A stretch of 63,389 nucleotides of DNA from Candidatus Peregrinibacteria bacterium RIFOXYA2_FULL_41_18 (GCA_001788795.1 MFXH01000008.1:13593-76981), one strand, 5' to 3'; shown: positions 36,743-44,302, counted from the stretch's first letter. Numbers and translations are program-made. Notes: generated by a model not told the origin, from the letters alone.

Positions 36743-38019
36743 AAATTTGTGGTTAATCTTATTTCCATAGCTTTTTCATGTGCATCCAGACCTTCCTGCC
36801 TTGCCATCTGAGAAACGATTGGGCATAGAGCCTTTGCACCTTGTTTTGTTATCTCTTGAAATGTTATGGACTTCTGAAAACTTGAAACCGAAACTCCGCT
36901 ATACGCCTTTGAGTATCCGTAAGTAGGCAACGTGTGATTTGTACCGCTCGCGTAATCGCCAGCGGATTCGCATGAATATTGCCCAAGGAATACCGATCCG
37001 GCATTTATGATTTTCGAAATGTACTCATTAGGATTTTCCACATTCAATATCAGGTGTTCGGGAGCATATTTATTCGCAAACTCAAGAGCTTCCTCAATAT
37101 CTTCAACAATCAATGCAAAACTGTTTTTTATAGCTTTCATAGCTATCTCCTTTCTCTTCAGCGTTTTAATCTGACGATTTACTTCTCCAATTATCATTTC
37201 GGCATTGTTGTCATCCGTACAAACTAAAACTGCCTGAGAATCCTCTCCGTGTTCGGCCTGTGACAACAGATCGCTTGCAACAAACTCCGGACGCGCATAT
37301 CTATCCGCTATAACCAGAACTTCCGATGGTCCGGCCGGCATATCTATCCCAGCACCTTCAGGATCGATCGAAACAAGCATTTTCGCGGCAGTCACATATG
37401 AATTCCCCGGACCGAATATCTTATAAACCTTCGGTACGGATTTCGTACCGTAAGCCATCGCTGCAATGGCTTGAGCTCCGCCAATTTTGAATATTCTTTT
37501 GATTCCGCAAATCTGCGCTGCAAAAAGAATTATATTCGGGACTTCACCTTTTGAATTCGGCGGCGTACACATAATTACGTCCTTACATCCTGCAATTTTC
37601 GCCGGAATCCCTAACATCAAGACCGTGGAAGGCAAAGGCGCCGTTCCTCCCGGTATATATATTCCAATCTTCTCTATACCTCTACTTTCAACAAAACATT
37701 TTACTCCTTTCATTGTCTCGACCGATTGTCTGCCGAGCAATTTAAGAGAATGAAATTTTTCTATATTAGACGCTGCAGATTCAAAAGCTTTCTTTGTTTC
37801 ATCAGGAATCGATTTTGTCGCTTTTGCGATTTCCTCATCTGATACTTCAAGCATTTGCAAGTCCGCATAATCAAATTTCTTCGCGTAATCGAACAAAGCG
37901 GAGTCGCCCCTGTCTTTCACATCCGCGATTATAGCCTGCGCCGTACTGAATGATCTTGCAAAATTCACTCCACTTCTTCTGCATAAATTTTTCGCATCTC
38001 CGAAATAAAGTTTTTTCAT
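36739..38019 (-). CDS. hisD: Histidinol dehydrogenase
   Basis: The enzyme makes the last two NAD-dependent oxidations to histidine. The 426-residue length is normal. Signature segments are VYKIFGPGNSYVTAAKMLVS, DMPAGPSEVLVIAD, DLLSQAEHGEDSQ (zinc/catalytic) and YAPEHLIL with catalytic Glu-His; the C-terminal SAGDYASGTNHTLPT block is present. It starts 5 bp after hisG and overlaps hisC by 4 bp. Confidence 0.97.
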   Translation of the reverse strand: MKKLYFGDAKNLCRRSGVNFARSFSTAQAIIADVKDRGDSALFDYAKKFDYADLQMLEVSDEEIAKATKSIPDETKKAFESAASNIEKFHSLKLLGRQSVETMKGVKCFVESRGIEKIGIYIPGGTAPLPSTVLMLGIPAKIAGCKDVIMCTPPNSKGEVPNIILFAAQICGIKRIFKIGGAQAIAAMAYGTKSVPKVYKIFGPGNSYVTAAKMLVSIDPEGAGIDMPAGPSEVLVIADRYARPEFVASDLLSQAEHGEDSQAVLVCTDDNNAEMIIGEVNRQIKTLKRKEIAMKAIKNSFALIVEDIEEALEFANKYAPEHLILNVENPNEYISKIINAGSVFLGQYSCESAGDYASGTNHTLPTYGYSKAYSGVSVSSFQKSITFQEITKQGAKALCPIVSQMARQEGLDAHEKAMEIRLTTNL

Positions 38020-38024
38020 ATATT

Positions 38025-38612
38025 TTAATTTAAAAATTCTTTATCTGAAAAACCGTTCTGTATCAGACATGCTTCCGACTCAAATATATCTATAATTTTT
38101 TTCAACCCGTTTTCTTTCAGCGTTTCACCGGTTTGCGTTATGTCACATATTGCATCCGAAAGCCCTAGCAAAGGCGATATCTCAACCGATCCTCTGACCT
38201 CTATAATCGAGGCATTGATTTCATTTTCCTTCAGAAACCTTTTCAAACTGTTCGGATAAGAAGTCGCAATTCTTTCTCCTTCAAGATCAGAAATTGTTTT
38301 TATACCTGAATTTTTCGGGACCGCTATAACAAGCTTACATTTTCCGAATCCGAGAGATTTGTTCTTTTTCACATAGAACTTACGCTCGTTGAGAACATTC
38401 GCGCCAACAATCCCAAAATCTGCAGCTCCGCTCTGTACATAAACCGGAATATCACCATGCCTTACATATAGAATCTCCACGTTTTGCCCTTCGCACTTTC
38501 CGATTAATCCTCTATCACTATTTAATATTTTCAACCCGAAACTCTTAAGGAATTCAACGCTTTCCTCCTTTAGTCTACCCTTGTTTTGTATTGCAATTCT
38601 AATTGGCTTCAT
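38025..38612 (-). CDS. hisG: ATP phosphoribosyltransferase, short form
   Basis: HisG does the first, committed step, joining ATP and PRPP. At 195 residues it lacks the C-terminal ACT-like regulatory domain, so it is the short form (HisGS), which in studied bacteria needs the HisS paralogue HisZ. Visible: RIAIQNKGRLKEESVEFLKS at the start, ADFGIVGANVL, and the C-terminal DAICDITQTGETLKENGL for PRPP binding. No hisZ is present here, and the gene overlaps hisS by 14 bp, so HisS itself may be the partner. Confidence 0.96.
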   Translation of the reverse strand: MKPIRIAIQNKGRLKEESVEFLKSFGLKILNSDRGLIGKCEGQNVEILYVRHGDIPVYVQSGAADFGIVGANVLNERKFYVKKNKSLGFGKCKLVIAVPKNSGIKTISDLEGERIATSYPNSLKRFLKENEINASIIEVRGSVEISPLLGLSDAICDITQTGETLKENGLKKIIDIFESEACLIQNGFSDKEFLN

Positions 38613-39894
38613 AATATCCTTTTATGTATTCGACAAGCTGACTGTCCGGAATAGTCTTCTGTTTACCGGTATCCATACGTTTAACGGTTACCGTCTTTGC
38701 CAGTATTTCTTCCGGACCTTGTATGACAACAAAAGGGATTTTCTTTTTGTCCGCATACTTGAACTGTTTATTCAACTTATCCAAACCCAGATATATTTCC
38801 GAATTGATTCCCGCTTCCACAAGCGAGTTATATGCTGACAGAGATTTTTTCAATGCGGATTCATCAAATACTGTCACCAAAACATTTGAACAAGATTTAT
38901 TTTCAACAACAAGCATCCTCTCTTTAAGAAGCATCATTATCCTTTCAAAACCGAAAGCCACTCCGACTCCCGAGAAATTCTGGTCGCAAAACATCGAACA
39001 CAAATCATCATATCTTCCGCCCGCGCATATCGCCCCAAGAGAAGAGTTTTCGCTTACGACTTCATATATTACCCCTGTGTAATAATCCAATCCTCTCGCC
39101 ATCATTGGATCGAACTGTATCCATTTATCGTCAACCCCGAGATCCGAGGCGTATCTCATAAAAGTCTCCAATTCTGAAACATCAGAGTCTCTCAATTTAT
39201 CCATAGTCTCCTTATTAGAGTTCATCGGTTTCAGGCGACTCAAAACTTCCAGACCGTTTTCCACTCCAATATTACTCAATTCTTGGACCATCTGCTCTTC
39301 TCCTATTTTGTCTTTTTTGTCTATGATCCTGATCATCGGAGTTACCTTCGAATCCGGGATCCCAAAAGACTTCAGAATCGCATTTATAAGCCTCCTTGAG
39401 TTTATTTTAATCTTAAAATCATCTATCCCCAGTTCTAGAAGAGTGCTGACTATTATTTTTGCGATTTCAGCTTCGCAAATAAGGCTCTTTGAACCGATAA
39501 TATCTATATCGCACTGATAAAATTCTCTTAACCTGCCTTTTTGAGGTTTCTCCGCCCTCCATACCCTTTGTATTTGGTATCTTTTGAAAGGCACTTCAAG
39601 ATTGTTGTAATTCGCCGCGAAATATCTCGCGAAAGGCACCGTAAGATCATAAGGGAGAGCAATTCCTCTACCTCCCGCATCTTTGAAATTGTAAGTTAAT
39701 TTCTCGCCTTCTTCTCCATATTTTCCAAGTATTGTTTCAGCAGGACACAGTATAGGCGTTTCAACTGGAACATATCCGAATTTCTCGAACATTTTCTGTA
39801 TAATATCCATGATTTTCTTCCTTTGAATTACTTCTGAAGGCAAGAAATCTCGCGTTCCTTTCAGTATTATCGGACTGATTTTTTTTGCATTCAT
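38599..39894 (-). CDS. hisS: Histidyl-tRNA synthetase, first structural gene of the his operon
   Basis: The enzyme charges tRNA-His. The ATG at 39894 gives the family N-terminus (PIILKGTRDFLPSEVIQRKK); an in-frame start at 40002 lies inside the attenuator and is rejected. The 431-residue product has motif 2 (VWRAEKPQKGRLREFYQCDID), the histidine-specific motif RGLDYYTG (about residue 285) and a C-terminal anticodon-binding domain. Those features mark a real HisRS rather than a HisZ paralogue. It is co-transcribed with hisG and lies just behind the attenuator, so charging capacity and synthesis share control. Confidence 0.95.
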   Translation of the reverse strand: MNAKKISPIILKGTRDFLPSEVIQRKKIMDIIQKMFEKFGYVPVETPILCPAETILGKYGEEGEKLTYNFKDAGGRGIALPYDLTVPFARYFAANYNNLEVPFKRYQIQRVWRAEKPQKGRLREFYQCDIDIIGSKSLICEAEIAKIIVSTLLELGIDDFKIKINSRRLINAILKSFGIPDSKVTPMIRIIDKKDKIGEEQMVQELSNIGVENGLEVLSRLKPMNSNKETMDKLRDSDVSELETFMRYASDLGVDDKWIQFDPMMARGLDYYTGVIYEVVSENSSLGAICAGGRYDDLCSMFCDQNFSGVGVAFGFERIMMLLKERMLVVENKSCSNVLVTVFDESALKKSLSAYNSLVEAGINSEIYLGLDKLNKQFKYADKKKIPFVVIQGPEEILAKTVTVKRMDTGKQKTIPDSQLVEYIKGYYEAN

Positions 39895-39907
39895 TTTATA
39901 TTGAGAT

Positions 39908-39946
39908 AAAAAATAAAAAGACCGCTTATATAAGCAGTGAACGGTC
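39908..39946 (-). terminator. His attenuator terminator
   Basis: In transcript order the arms GACCG (39946-39942) and CGGTC (39924-39920) close a stem that can be extended by TT/AA past a bulge. The T-rich tract TTTTTATTTTTT (39919-39908) follows directly. The first arm shares GACC (39943-39946) with the antiterminator hairpin, so the two structures exclude each other. It ends 13 nt before the hisS start codon. Confidence 0.8.
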
Positions 39947-39978
39947 ATAAATCGAGAATCAATTCTCGACCTACGACC
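39943..39978 (-). promoter_or_regulatory. His antiterminator hairpin
   Basis: In transcript order the arms are GGTCGTAGGTCGAGAA (39978-39963) and TTCTCGATTTATGACC (39958-39943), with loop TTGA. All 16 positions pair, three of them as G-U. The leader peptide stop codon UAG (39973-39971) lies inside the first arm. When this hairpin forms it uses GACC and blocks the terminator. Confidence 0.8.
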
Positions 39979-40054
39979 TTGCGATATGATGATGAACGTC
40001 AAAACCGGATGGCGTAATTGCCCTGTCGCTGATTGTTGTTTTTCCGGTCTTCAT
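39971..40054 (-). CDS. hisL: His operon leader peptide with three consecutive His codons
   Basis: An ATG at 40054 opens a frame of 27 codons ending in TAG at 39971-39973. Near its end are three CAT codons in a row (39994-39986), within GFDVHHHIARS. It lies between the promoter (40084-40110) and the antiterminator/terminator pair, and the gene behind is hisS. This is the layout of a HisL-type leader. Ribosome stalling at the His codons would leave the first antiterminator arm free; reading to the stop codon would cover it. No Shine-Dalgarno is visible. Confidence 0.8.
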   Translation of the reverse strand: MKTGKTTISDRAITPSGFDVHHHIARS

Positions 40055-40057
40055 AGT

Positions 40058-40075
40058 GTTTTAACGTATTAAAAC
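40058..40075. promoter_or_regulatory. Candidate operator for the TrpR-like regulator
   Basis: Perfect inverted repeat GTTTTAA-CGTA-TTAAAAC lies just downstream of the predicted his transcription start, between the -10 box and the leader ATG. The operon ends with a TrpR-family gene, so it is a candidate binding site. It could also be a 5' hairpin of the leader RNA. Confidence 0.5.
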
Positions 40076-40083
40076 GTTGTCAT

Positions 40084-40110
40084 GTTATACCAAGCCCGAA
40101 AACTTGTCAA
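40084..40110 (-). promoter_or_regulatory. His operon promoter
   Basis: Minus strand: TTGACA (40110-40105), a 15-bp spacer and TATAAC (40089-40084). The -35 box is consensus; the spacer is short. Predicted start is near 40077. Confidence 0.75.
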
Positions 40111-40115
40111 ATGTT

Positions 40116-40829
40116 TTAGTATTTCTCGATCATATCGCTTAGATCCAATACATCTTCCATGAAAGCGCGGCTCACTATTACACCTGCCGCACCGGCATCT
40201 TTTAATAATTTAATATCATATTCGTCCGCAATGCCTCCGGAGCTGTAAACGGCGATTCTTCCATCGGTTTCATAAATCAACCTCTCTATCTCGTCAAAAT
40301 TCGGATGGTATAGCGCACCTTCCATTTCCAAATCCTTGTAAATAATCTGCGTCACACCTGTTTTCTCAACCTCTTTTGCCAATTCGGTTACTTCCGGCGC
40401 AGAGCCTTCAAGTGTTAAATCCGTATCAACCATATTTTTTCTTCCTTTTATACCAAAAATTATTTTATCACTGCCGTATTTTGCCAGAGCCTCTTTTAAA
40501 ATACGTATCGCAGATACACCCAAAATCACCCTTGATACCCCAAGTTTGAAAGCTTTCTCCACAGAGTCCATGTCTCTTATTCCGCCAGCCAGCTGTATTT
40601 CCGAATCAACTCCCGAGCAGATTTTTTTGATTATTGTCGTATGGTAAAGGCTTCCCGTTTTACTCCCATTCAAATCTGTTATTTGTATTGTTTTTGCGCC
40701 TTCCGACTCAAATAATCTTGCTGTATGAAAAGGCTCTTTATAATAAACTCTCTTTTGCTCGTTCTCTTTCCCCTTGTAGAGCGACACGCATTTACCGTCC
40801 AGCAGATATATGTTTGGAATTATTTTCAT
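40116..40829 (-). CDS. HisA paralogue lacking both catalytic aspartates
   Basis: The 237-residue product aligns over its full length with HisA. The N-terminus reads IIPNIYLLDGKCVSLYKG where HisA has PAID; the catalytic Asp is Tyr8. The second catalytic Asp (VSID in the fused HisA) is Lys128 in IIFGIKGRKN. The phosphate-binding loops stay recognisable (QLAGGIRDMDS; YSSGGIADEYD; AAGVIVSRAFME). It was thus kept as a folded ligand-binding barrel but cannot work by the normal HisA mechanism. It has its own promoter, 6 bp before the his promoter. A pseudoenzyme, regulator or altered isomerase are possible. Confidence 0.85.
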   Translation of the reverse strand: MKIIPNIYLLDGKCVSLYKGKENEQKRVYYKEPFHTARLFESEGAKTIQITDLNGSKTGSLYHTTIIKKICSGVDSEIQLAGGIRDMDSVEKAFKLGVSRVILGVSAIRILKEALAKYGSDKIIFGIKGRKNMVDTDLTLEGSAPEVTELAKEVEKTGVTQIIYKDLEMEGALYHPNFDEIERLIYETDGRIAVYSSGGIADEYDIKLLKDAGAAGVIVSRAFMEDVLDLSDMIEKY

Positions 40830-40837
40830 GTATTAAA

Positions 40838-40864
40838 AGTATACTAAAAGGTTTTTGCAGGCAA
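40838..40864 (-). promoter_or_regulatory. Promoter of the HisA paralogue
   Basis: Minus strand: TTGCCT (40864-40859), a 15-bp spacer and TATACT (40843-40838). The ATG at 40829 is 8 nt after the -10 box, suggesting a leaderless mRNA. Confidence 0.65.
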
Positions 40865-40884
40865 CTTCTCTACTCTTATTAAAA

Positions 40885-40917
40885 AAATGACCGAACTCCT
40901 TTCAGAGCCGGTCATTT
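40885..40917 (-). terminator. Intrinsic terminator after the 40935 lipoprotein
   Basis: Arms AAATGACCG (40885-40893) and CGGTCATTT (40909-40917) form a 9-bp stem. On the minus strand the 3' side continues in Ts. It separates the lipoprotein gene from the HisA paralogue. Confidence 0.85.
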
Positions 40918-40934
40918 TATCTAAATTACAACTT

Positions 40935-41405
40935 TTAGTAGCTGTATTCGCTGTAGCTTACGTCGATCGTTGTTCCAAGGTATTCCCATTGGCTGTAATA
41001 AACCGAAACGTATTTAGAATCTCCTTTTTCAAAACTTACAGATACTGAATCTCCGTAGTCAGCTGATGATGAATCTGTGAAAGAATATTCCGTCCATCCT
41101 TCAGCAGCTAAAGCATCTCTGTAATATTGAACGACTTCATCCTTCGTGCAAGAATCGCAAGATTGCGTCTTGGATATATAGATACTGTCTTCATAACTTG
41201 TGTTAGAACTGCCTGTTACTTCCCAAGCAGGGTTCAATGGAACATCTGAAGGCCAGTCCGTGGAAATACTTGAAGATGTGGTTGTTGTCGTCGATGTCGT
41301 TGTCGTAGCAGGAGTATCTTCTCCGCCATCAACAGTGACGCTGAAGCAACCAGCAAAAACCGTGAGCATCCCCATCAACAGGGCTGTCCCAAGAAGTTTT
41401 TTCAT
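40935..41405 (-). CDS. Lipoprotein with Thr-rich linker
   Basis: The 156-residue product has a lipoprotein signal ending FAGC (Cys20). A long Thr/Ser linker follows (about 32-48). A globular domain (about 50-156) contains WPSDVPLNPAWEV, a QSCDSCTKDEVVQYYRDAL helix and a strand-rich end. The pattern of a helix that pairs with AAEGWTEYSF resembles small lipoproteins of Gram-positive and CPR bacteria, but I assign no family. The leader before the ATG is TTTAATAAAACCAAA, with no Shine-Dalgarno. Confidence 0.8.
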   Translation of the reverse strand: MKKLLGTALLMGMLTVFAGCFSVTVDGGEDTPATTTTSTTTTTSSSISTDWPSDVPLNPAWEVTGSSNTSYEDSIYISKTQSCDSCTKDEVVQYYRDALAAEGWTEYSFTDSSSADYGDSVSVSFEKGDSKYVSVYYSQWEYLGTTIDVSYSEYSY

Positions 41406-41560
41406 TTTGGTTTTATTAAATTATAAATTCGCAGGTTTTATTTTATATTAGGCATGGGGCATTAGGCAATACCTAAATTCCGATTCCGAAAGAAAAACTC
41501 GCCTCATTAGAAAATTAGAAGTCTGTTCTTATGAACAGAATATCTGAATTCTCTATTCGG

Positions 41561-41757
41561 CGTCCTTCGCTCTCAGAAGGCTTGACGGAGCTCGCCTTCT
41601 TATCGCTTCGGAACAGATTTCTCGCTACTTATTCAATAGGGATTTGCTCGATTTTTTGCGAAATAAGAAACTTATTTCTTGAAAATCGTTGTCCGCTCCG
41701 AGAAAGCTTAGCGGAGCTCACCTTCTCTCCGCTACCAAACGCAAATCTCGCTACTTC
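41561..41757. repeat. Degenerate direct repeat of about 70 bp, two copies
   Basis: Copy 1 is 41561-41630 and copy 2 is 41690-41757. Both contain a GTCC..CTC..AGAA.GCTT..CGGAGCTC.CCTTCT core and end with TCTCGCTACTT. They lie in the 345-bp gap between the lipoprotein start and the ychF stop. The gap also holds a hairpin TCTGTTC-TTAT-GAACAGA (41522-41539) and AAATAAG/CTTATTT (41661-41677). I see no convincing gene: the one long frame (41531-41767) only reflects the repeat and overlaps ychF. Confidence 0.65.
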
Positions 41758-42845
41758 GAAAACCTAAAATGCATAACGTCGCCATCTTTTACCTCATAAT
41801 CTTTACCTTCGACCCTTAATGCTCCTTTTTCTTTCGCACCTGTTTCTCCACCATGATTAACATAGTCGCCATATCCTATAACTTCCGCCCTTATGAATCC
41901 TTTCTCGAAGTCGGTATGTATAACACCGGCCGCTCTTGGAGCCAAATCGCCCGCCTTGATAGTCCAAGCCTTCACCTCTTTCGGACCGGCTGTGAAATAT
42001 GTCCTTAAGCGAAGCAATTCATAAGCATTTCTTATAAGCGAATTCAAACCTGTTTCCGTAAGCCCGAGTTCATGCAAGAAATTATCAGCCTCATCTTTTG
42101 AAAACCCTACCAATTCTTCTTCTATTTTCGCCGAAATCGGTATGAGAGTCGCCCCTTCCGGTATCCCTATGTCTTTCTTGATTTTTTCAATATCGATTTT
42201 TGAAATCTCTCCTTCATGAACATTCGCGATATACATAAACGGCTTGGCGGTTATCAGATGCAAATCGCGCAAAAGTTCTTTTTCTTCAGGTGTTAATTTT
42301 ATATTACTTACAAGTATTCCGTTTCCCATTTGTTCATAAACTCTATCAAGCAAATCTGCGTAATCCTTGTCCTCTTTTTTACCGGACTTTGCCGAGGATT
42401 TTGCCTTACTTATGCGGTTTTCCATCGTTTGCATATCCGCAAACAACAACTCCGATTCAATTATTTCAATATCTCTTTTCGGATTCACTCCGCCGTGCAC
42501 ATGAATGATATTTCCATCTTCAAAAACTCTAACAACCTGCGCGATCGCATCGCATTCTCTTATATGAGATAAGAATTTATTACCCAAACCTTCTCCTTTA
42601 CTCGCACCTTCCACCAAACCCGCAATATCCACGAATTCTATAATCGCAGGAACTATTTTCTCGGGAGTCACGATCTTCGCCAGATGGCCAAGTCGATCAT
42701 CAGGTACTTCTACAACTCCAACGTTCGGCTCGATTGTACAGAAAGGATAATTCGCAACTTGAGCCCCTTTTGTTCTTGTTAGTGCATTGAAAATCGTTGA
42801 TTTGCCGACATTCGGCAGTCCTACTATTCCTATTTTGAGTCCCAT
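41751..42845 (-). CDS. ychF: Ribosome-binding ATPase YchF
   Basis: This is the universal YchF/OLA1 P-loop protein. The 364-residue product has G1 [13 protein letters not shown]2/G3 region with [11 protein letters not shown] and [19 protein letters not shown], a central coiled coil, the [10 protein letters not shown] segment and the C-terminal TGS domain ending [15 protein letters not shown]. It binds ribosomes and hydrolyses ATP. The start lies one base after the aroD stop, so the two are probably one operon. Confidence 0.97.
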   Translation of the reverse strand: MGLKIGIVGLPNVGKSTIFNALTRTKGAQVANYPFCTIEPNVGVVEVPDDRLGHLAKIVTPEKIVPAIIEFVDIAGLVEGASKGEGLGNKFLSHIRECDAIAQVVRVFEDGNIIHVHGGVNPKRDIEIIESELLFADMQTMENRISKAKSSAKSGKKEDKDYADLLDRVYEQMGNGILVSNIKLTPEEKELLRDLHLITAKPFMYIANVHEGEISKIDIEKIKKDIGIPEGATLIPISAKIEEELVGFSKDEADNFLHELGLTETGLNSLIRNAYELLRLRTYFTAGPKEVKAWTIKAGDLAPRAAGVIHTDFEKGFIRAEVIGYGDYVNHGGETGAKEKGALRVEGKDYEVKDGDVMHFRFSK

Positions 42846-42846
42846 A

Positions 42847-43512
42847 TTATTTCCAGTAATTAATTAATTCTGCATGTGTAAGCTGTCCTTCCGCCGTTGA
42901 ATTTTCTTTGGTCAGCGGCGCATAGTATAAGTAATTGCCCAGTTTGGGCGCAAGTATGCGAGTGATTTTCCCCTTCTCTCCCATCCCGAGCGTTATGATA
43001 GGCTGCGCGTCTTTTTCAGCTCGGATAATCATACCGAAAAGCACGCCTATATCTGTAGATTTGTTTATTTTTACGGCGAATTTGATCACGTTCGGCTTGT
43101 GCTTCCTCATGCGTGCATAAATATTTGCGAGCGTTGCTGCAGAAGGTGTTTTTTTGAAATTATGATAGGAAATTATCGTTTTCACATGCTTCTTACGAGC
43201 TGTTGCGATTAGATCTCCGATTGATGTGCGCGTCTTTATGCCGACATCTATATAGCTCGCACCGAAATCCAGAGATTTTTTCAATAGAGCTATTCTTTCT
43301 TTCTCCGTTCCTTTAAATGCACCTTTCTCGGATTTTGGCTTAAGGACATATAAGAATGGTTTTTTGATTTTCTTTTGGAGTTTTTTTAAAGCTTGAAAAT
43401 CCAACTCTTCAAATTGATCTAACCAAATTTCTATAATATCGGCATACGGTACGCATGTCGCTTCGAGCTCTTTTATAGTTCTTGCCTTAATTGGTAAACA
43501 ATATAAACTCAT
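42847..43512 (-). CDS. Type I 3-dehydroquinate dehydratase-like protein
   Basis: The 221-residue product matches the type I (AroD) barrel. Visible are EIWLDQFEE near residue 27, IISYHNFKKTPS with the catalytic His (about 118), the Schiff-base Lys in PNVIKFAVKIN (about 143) and ITLGMGEKGKITRILAP. It would convert 3-dehydroquinate to dehydroshikimate; no other shikimate gene is in the window. Its start codon overlaps that of an upstream ATG of the divergent reductase frame by two bases. It is followed directly by ychF. Confidence 0.85.
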   Translation of the reverse strand: MSLYCLPIKARTIKELEATCVPYADIIEIWLDQFEELDFQALKKLQKKIKKPFLYVLKPKSEKGAFKGTEKERIALLKKSLDFGASYIDVGIKTRTSIGDLIATARKKHVKTIISYHNFKKTPSAATLANIYARMRKHKPNVIKFAVKINKSTDIGVLFGMIIRAEKDAQPIITLGMGEKGKITRILAPKLGNYLYYAPLTKENSTAEGQLTHAELINYWK

Positions 43513-43528
43513 GACGAAATTTAATTAC

Positions 43529-44206
43529 ATGAAAGAATTTAAAGCAAAACTCGTCTCCGCGAAAGGTTTAACGGCAGATGTTAAGCATTTTGTGTTTGAG
43601 GCGGAAGAAGATTTTCCTTATGAATCAGGGCAGTTTGTGATGGTTGAAATCACGGACGGTAAGGATCCTTCGGGCGTGTCTCGCGCATATTCAATTGCAT
43701 CTGCACCTGACGGAAAAAGATTCGAATTACTGGTCAAGATTCTGCCGGATGGACGCGGTTCTCAATTTTTGAACGGTCTTCAAGACGGTGCAGTCTTGAA
43801 TTTCAAAGGACCTTTCGGACATTTCTTAATGGATACTTCATCCAAAAAAGATGTTTTATTTGTGGCGACAGGAACTGGACTTGCTCCTATTAGAGCGATG
43901 ATAAATGCTAATATTTCGAGCGGGCGAAATGTGAAGTTGTTTTTTGGCGTTAGATATTTGGCGGATATTTTTATGGAAGAGGAATTTAAGGATTTGGGTA
44001 TGAATTATAAAATCTGCGTCTCGAGACCGGAAGGTGCTTATAGTGGATTCGTCGGACGCGTTACCGATCTTATCGAAAAAACGGATTTTGATTATAAAAA
44101 TCTTCAAGTCTATATCTGCGGAAGTAAACAGATGTCAGATAGCGTTAGAACTTATTTTTTGGGGAAAGGTGTCTTGCCGGAGGACATAAAAAATGAAGTG
44201 TTTTGA
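43529..44206 (+). CDS. Ferredoxin-NADP reductase-type flavoprotein
   Basis: The 225-residue product has an FAD domain (YESGQFVMVEI; RAYSIASAP) and an NAD(P) domain (LFVATGTGLAPIRAM; VYICGSKQMSDSV). No iron-sulfur domain is fused. It passes electrons between NAD(P)H and a carrier such as ferredoxin or rubredoxin; a rubrerythrin is encoded 6.6 kb away. I prefer the ATG at 43529 (MKEFKAKLVSAKG), since the one at 43511 overlaps the divergent aroD start and lies 3 nt from a TATAAA box (43502-43507). The 43511 start stays possible. Confidence 0.9.
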   Translation: MKEFKAKLVSAKGLTADVKHFVFEAEEDFPYESGQFVMVEITDGKDPSGVSRAYSIASAPDGKRFELLVKILPDGRGSQFLNGLQDGAVLNFKGPFGHFLMDTSSKKDVLFVATGTGLAPIRAMINANISSGRNVKLFFGVRYLADIFMEEEFKDLGMNYKICVSRPEGAYSGFVGRVTDLIEKTDFDYKNLQVYICGSKQMSDSVRTYFLGKGVLPEDIKNEVF

Positions 44207-44245
44207 AGTATGAGAAGTATGAGAAGTGACATAGTAACGTAGTTG
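44205..44245 (+). repeat. GAAGTATGA repeat ending in GTGACATA/GTAACGTA
   Basis: The segment begins in the stop codon of the reductase gene. It has two GAAGTATGA units followed by GAAGTGACATAGTAACGTAG, nearly identical to the element behind proS (4597-4639), in the same orientation to the upstream gene. Confidence 0.75.
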
Positions 44246-44302
44246 CGGAACCTATTGTTTATTGGTATAAGTTGTATGTTTTAAATTTAATCAAAAATAA
44301 AA

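Noticed and set aside
39895-40002. N-terminal extension of HisS from an ATG at 40002
   Set aside because: It would translate the antiterminator and terminator region, is not similar to HisRS N-termini, and the ATG at 39894 fits the family start.
39908-40080. T-box riboswitch before hisS
   Set aside because: No T-box consensus sequence or Stem I-like structure is visible; the His-rich leader peptide explains the terminator better.
41531-41767. 78-residue ORF in the ychF-lipoprotein gap
   Set aside because: It arises from the two degenerate repeats and overlaps the end of ychF on the other strand; no leader or family.
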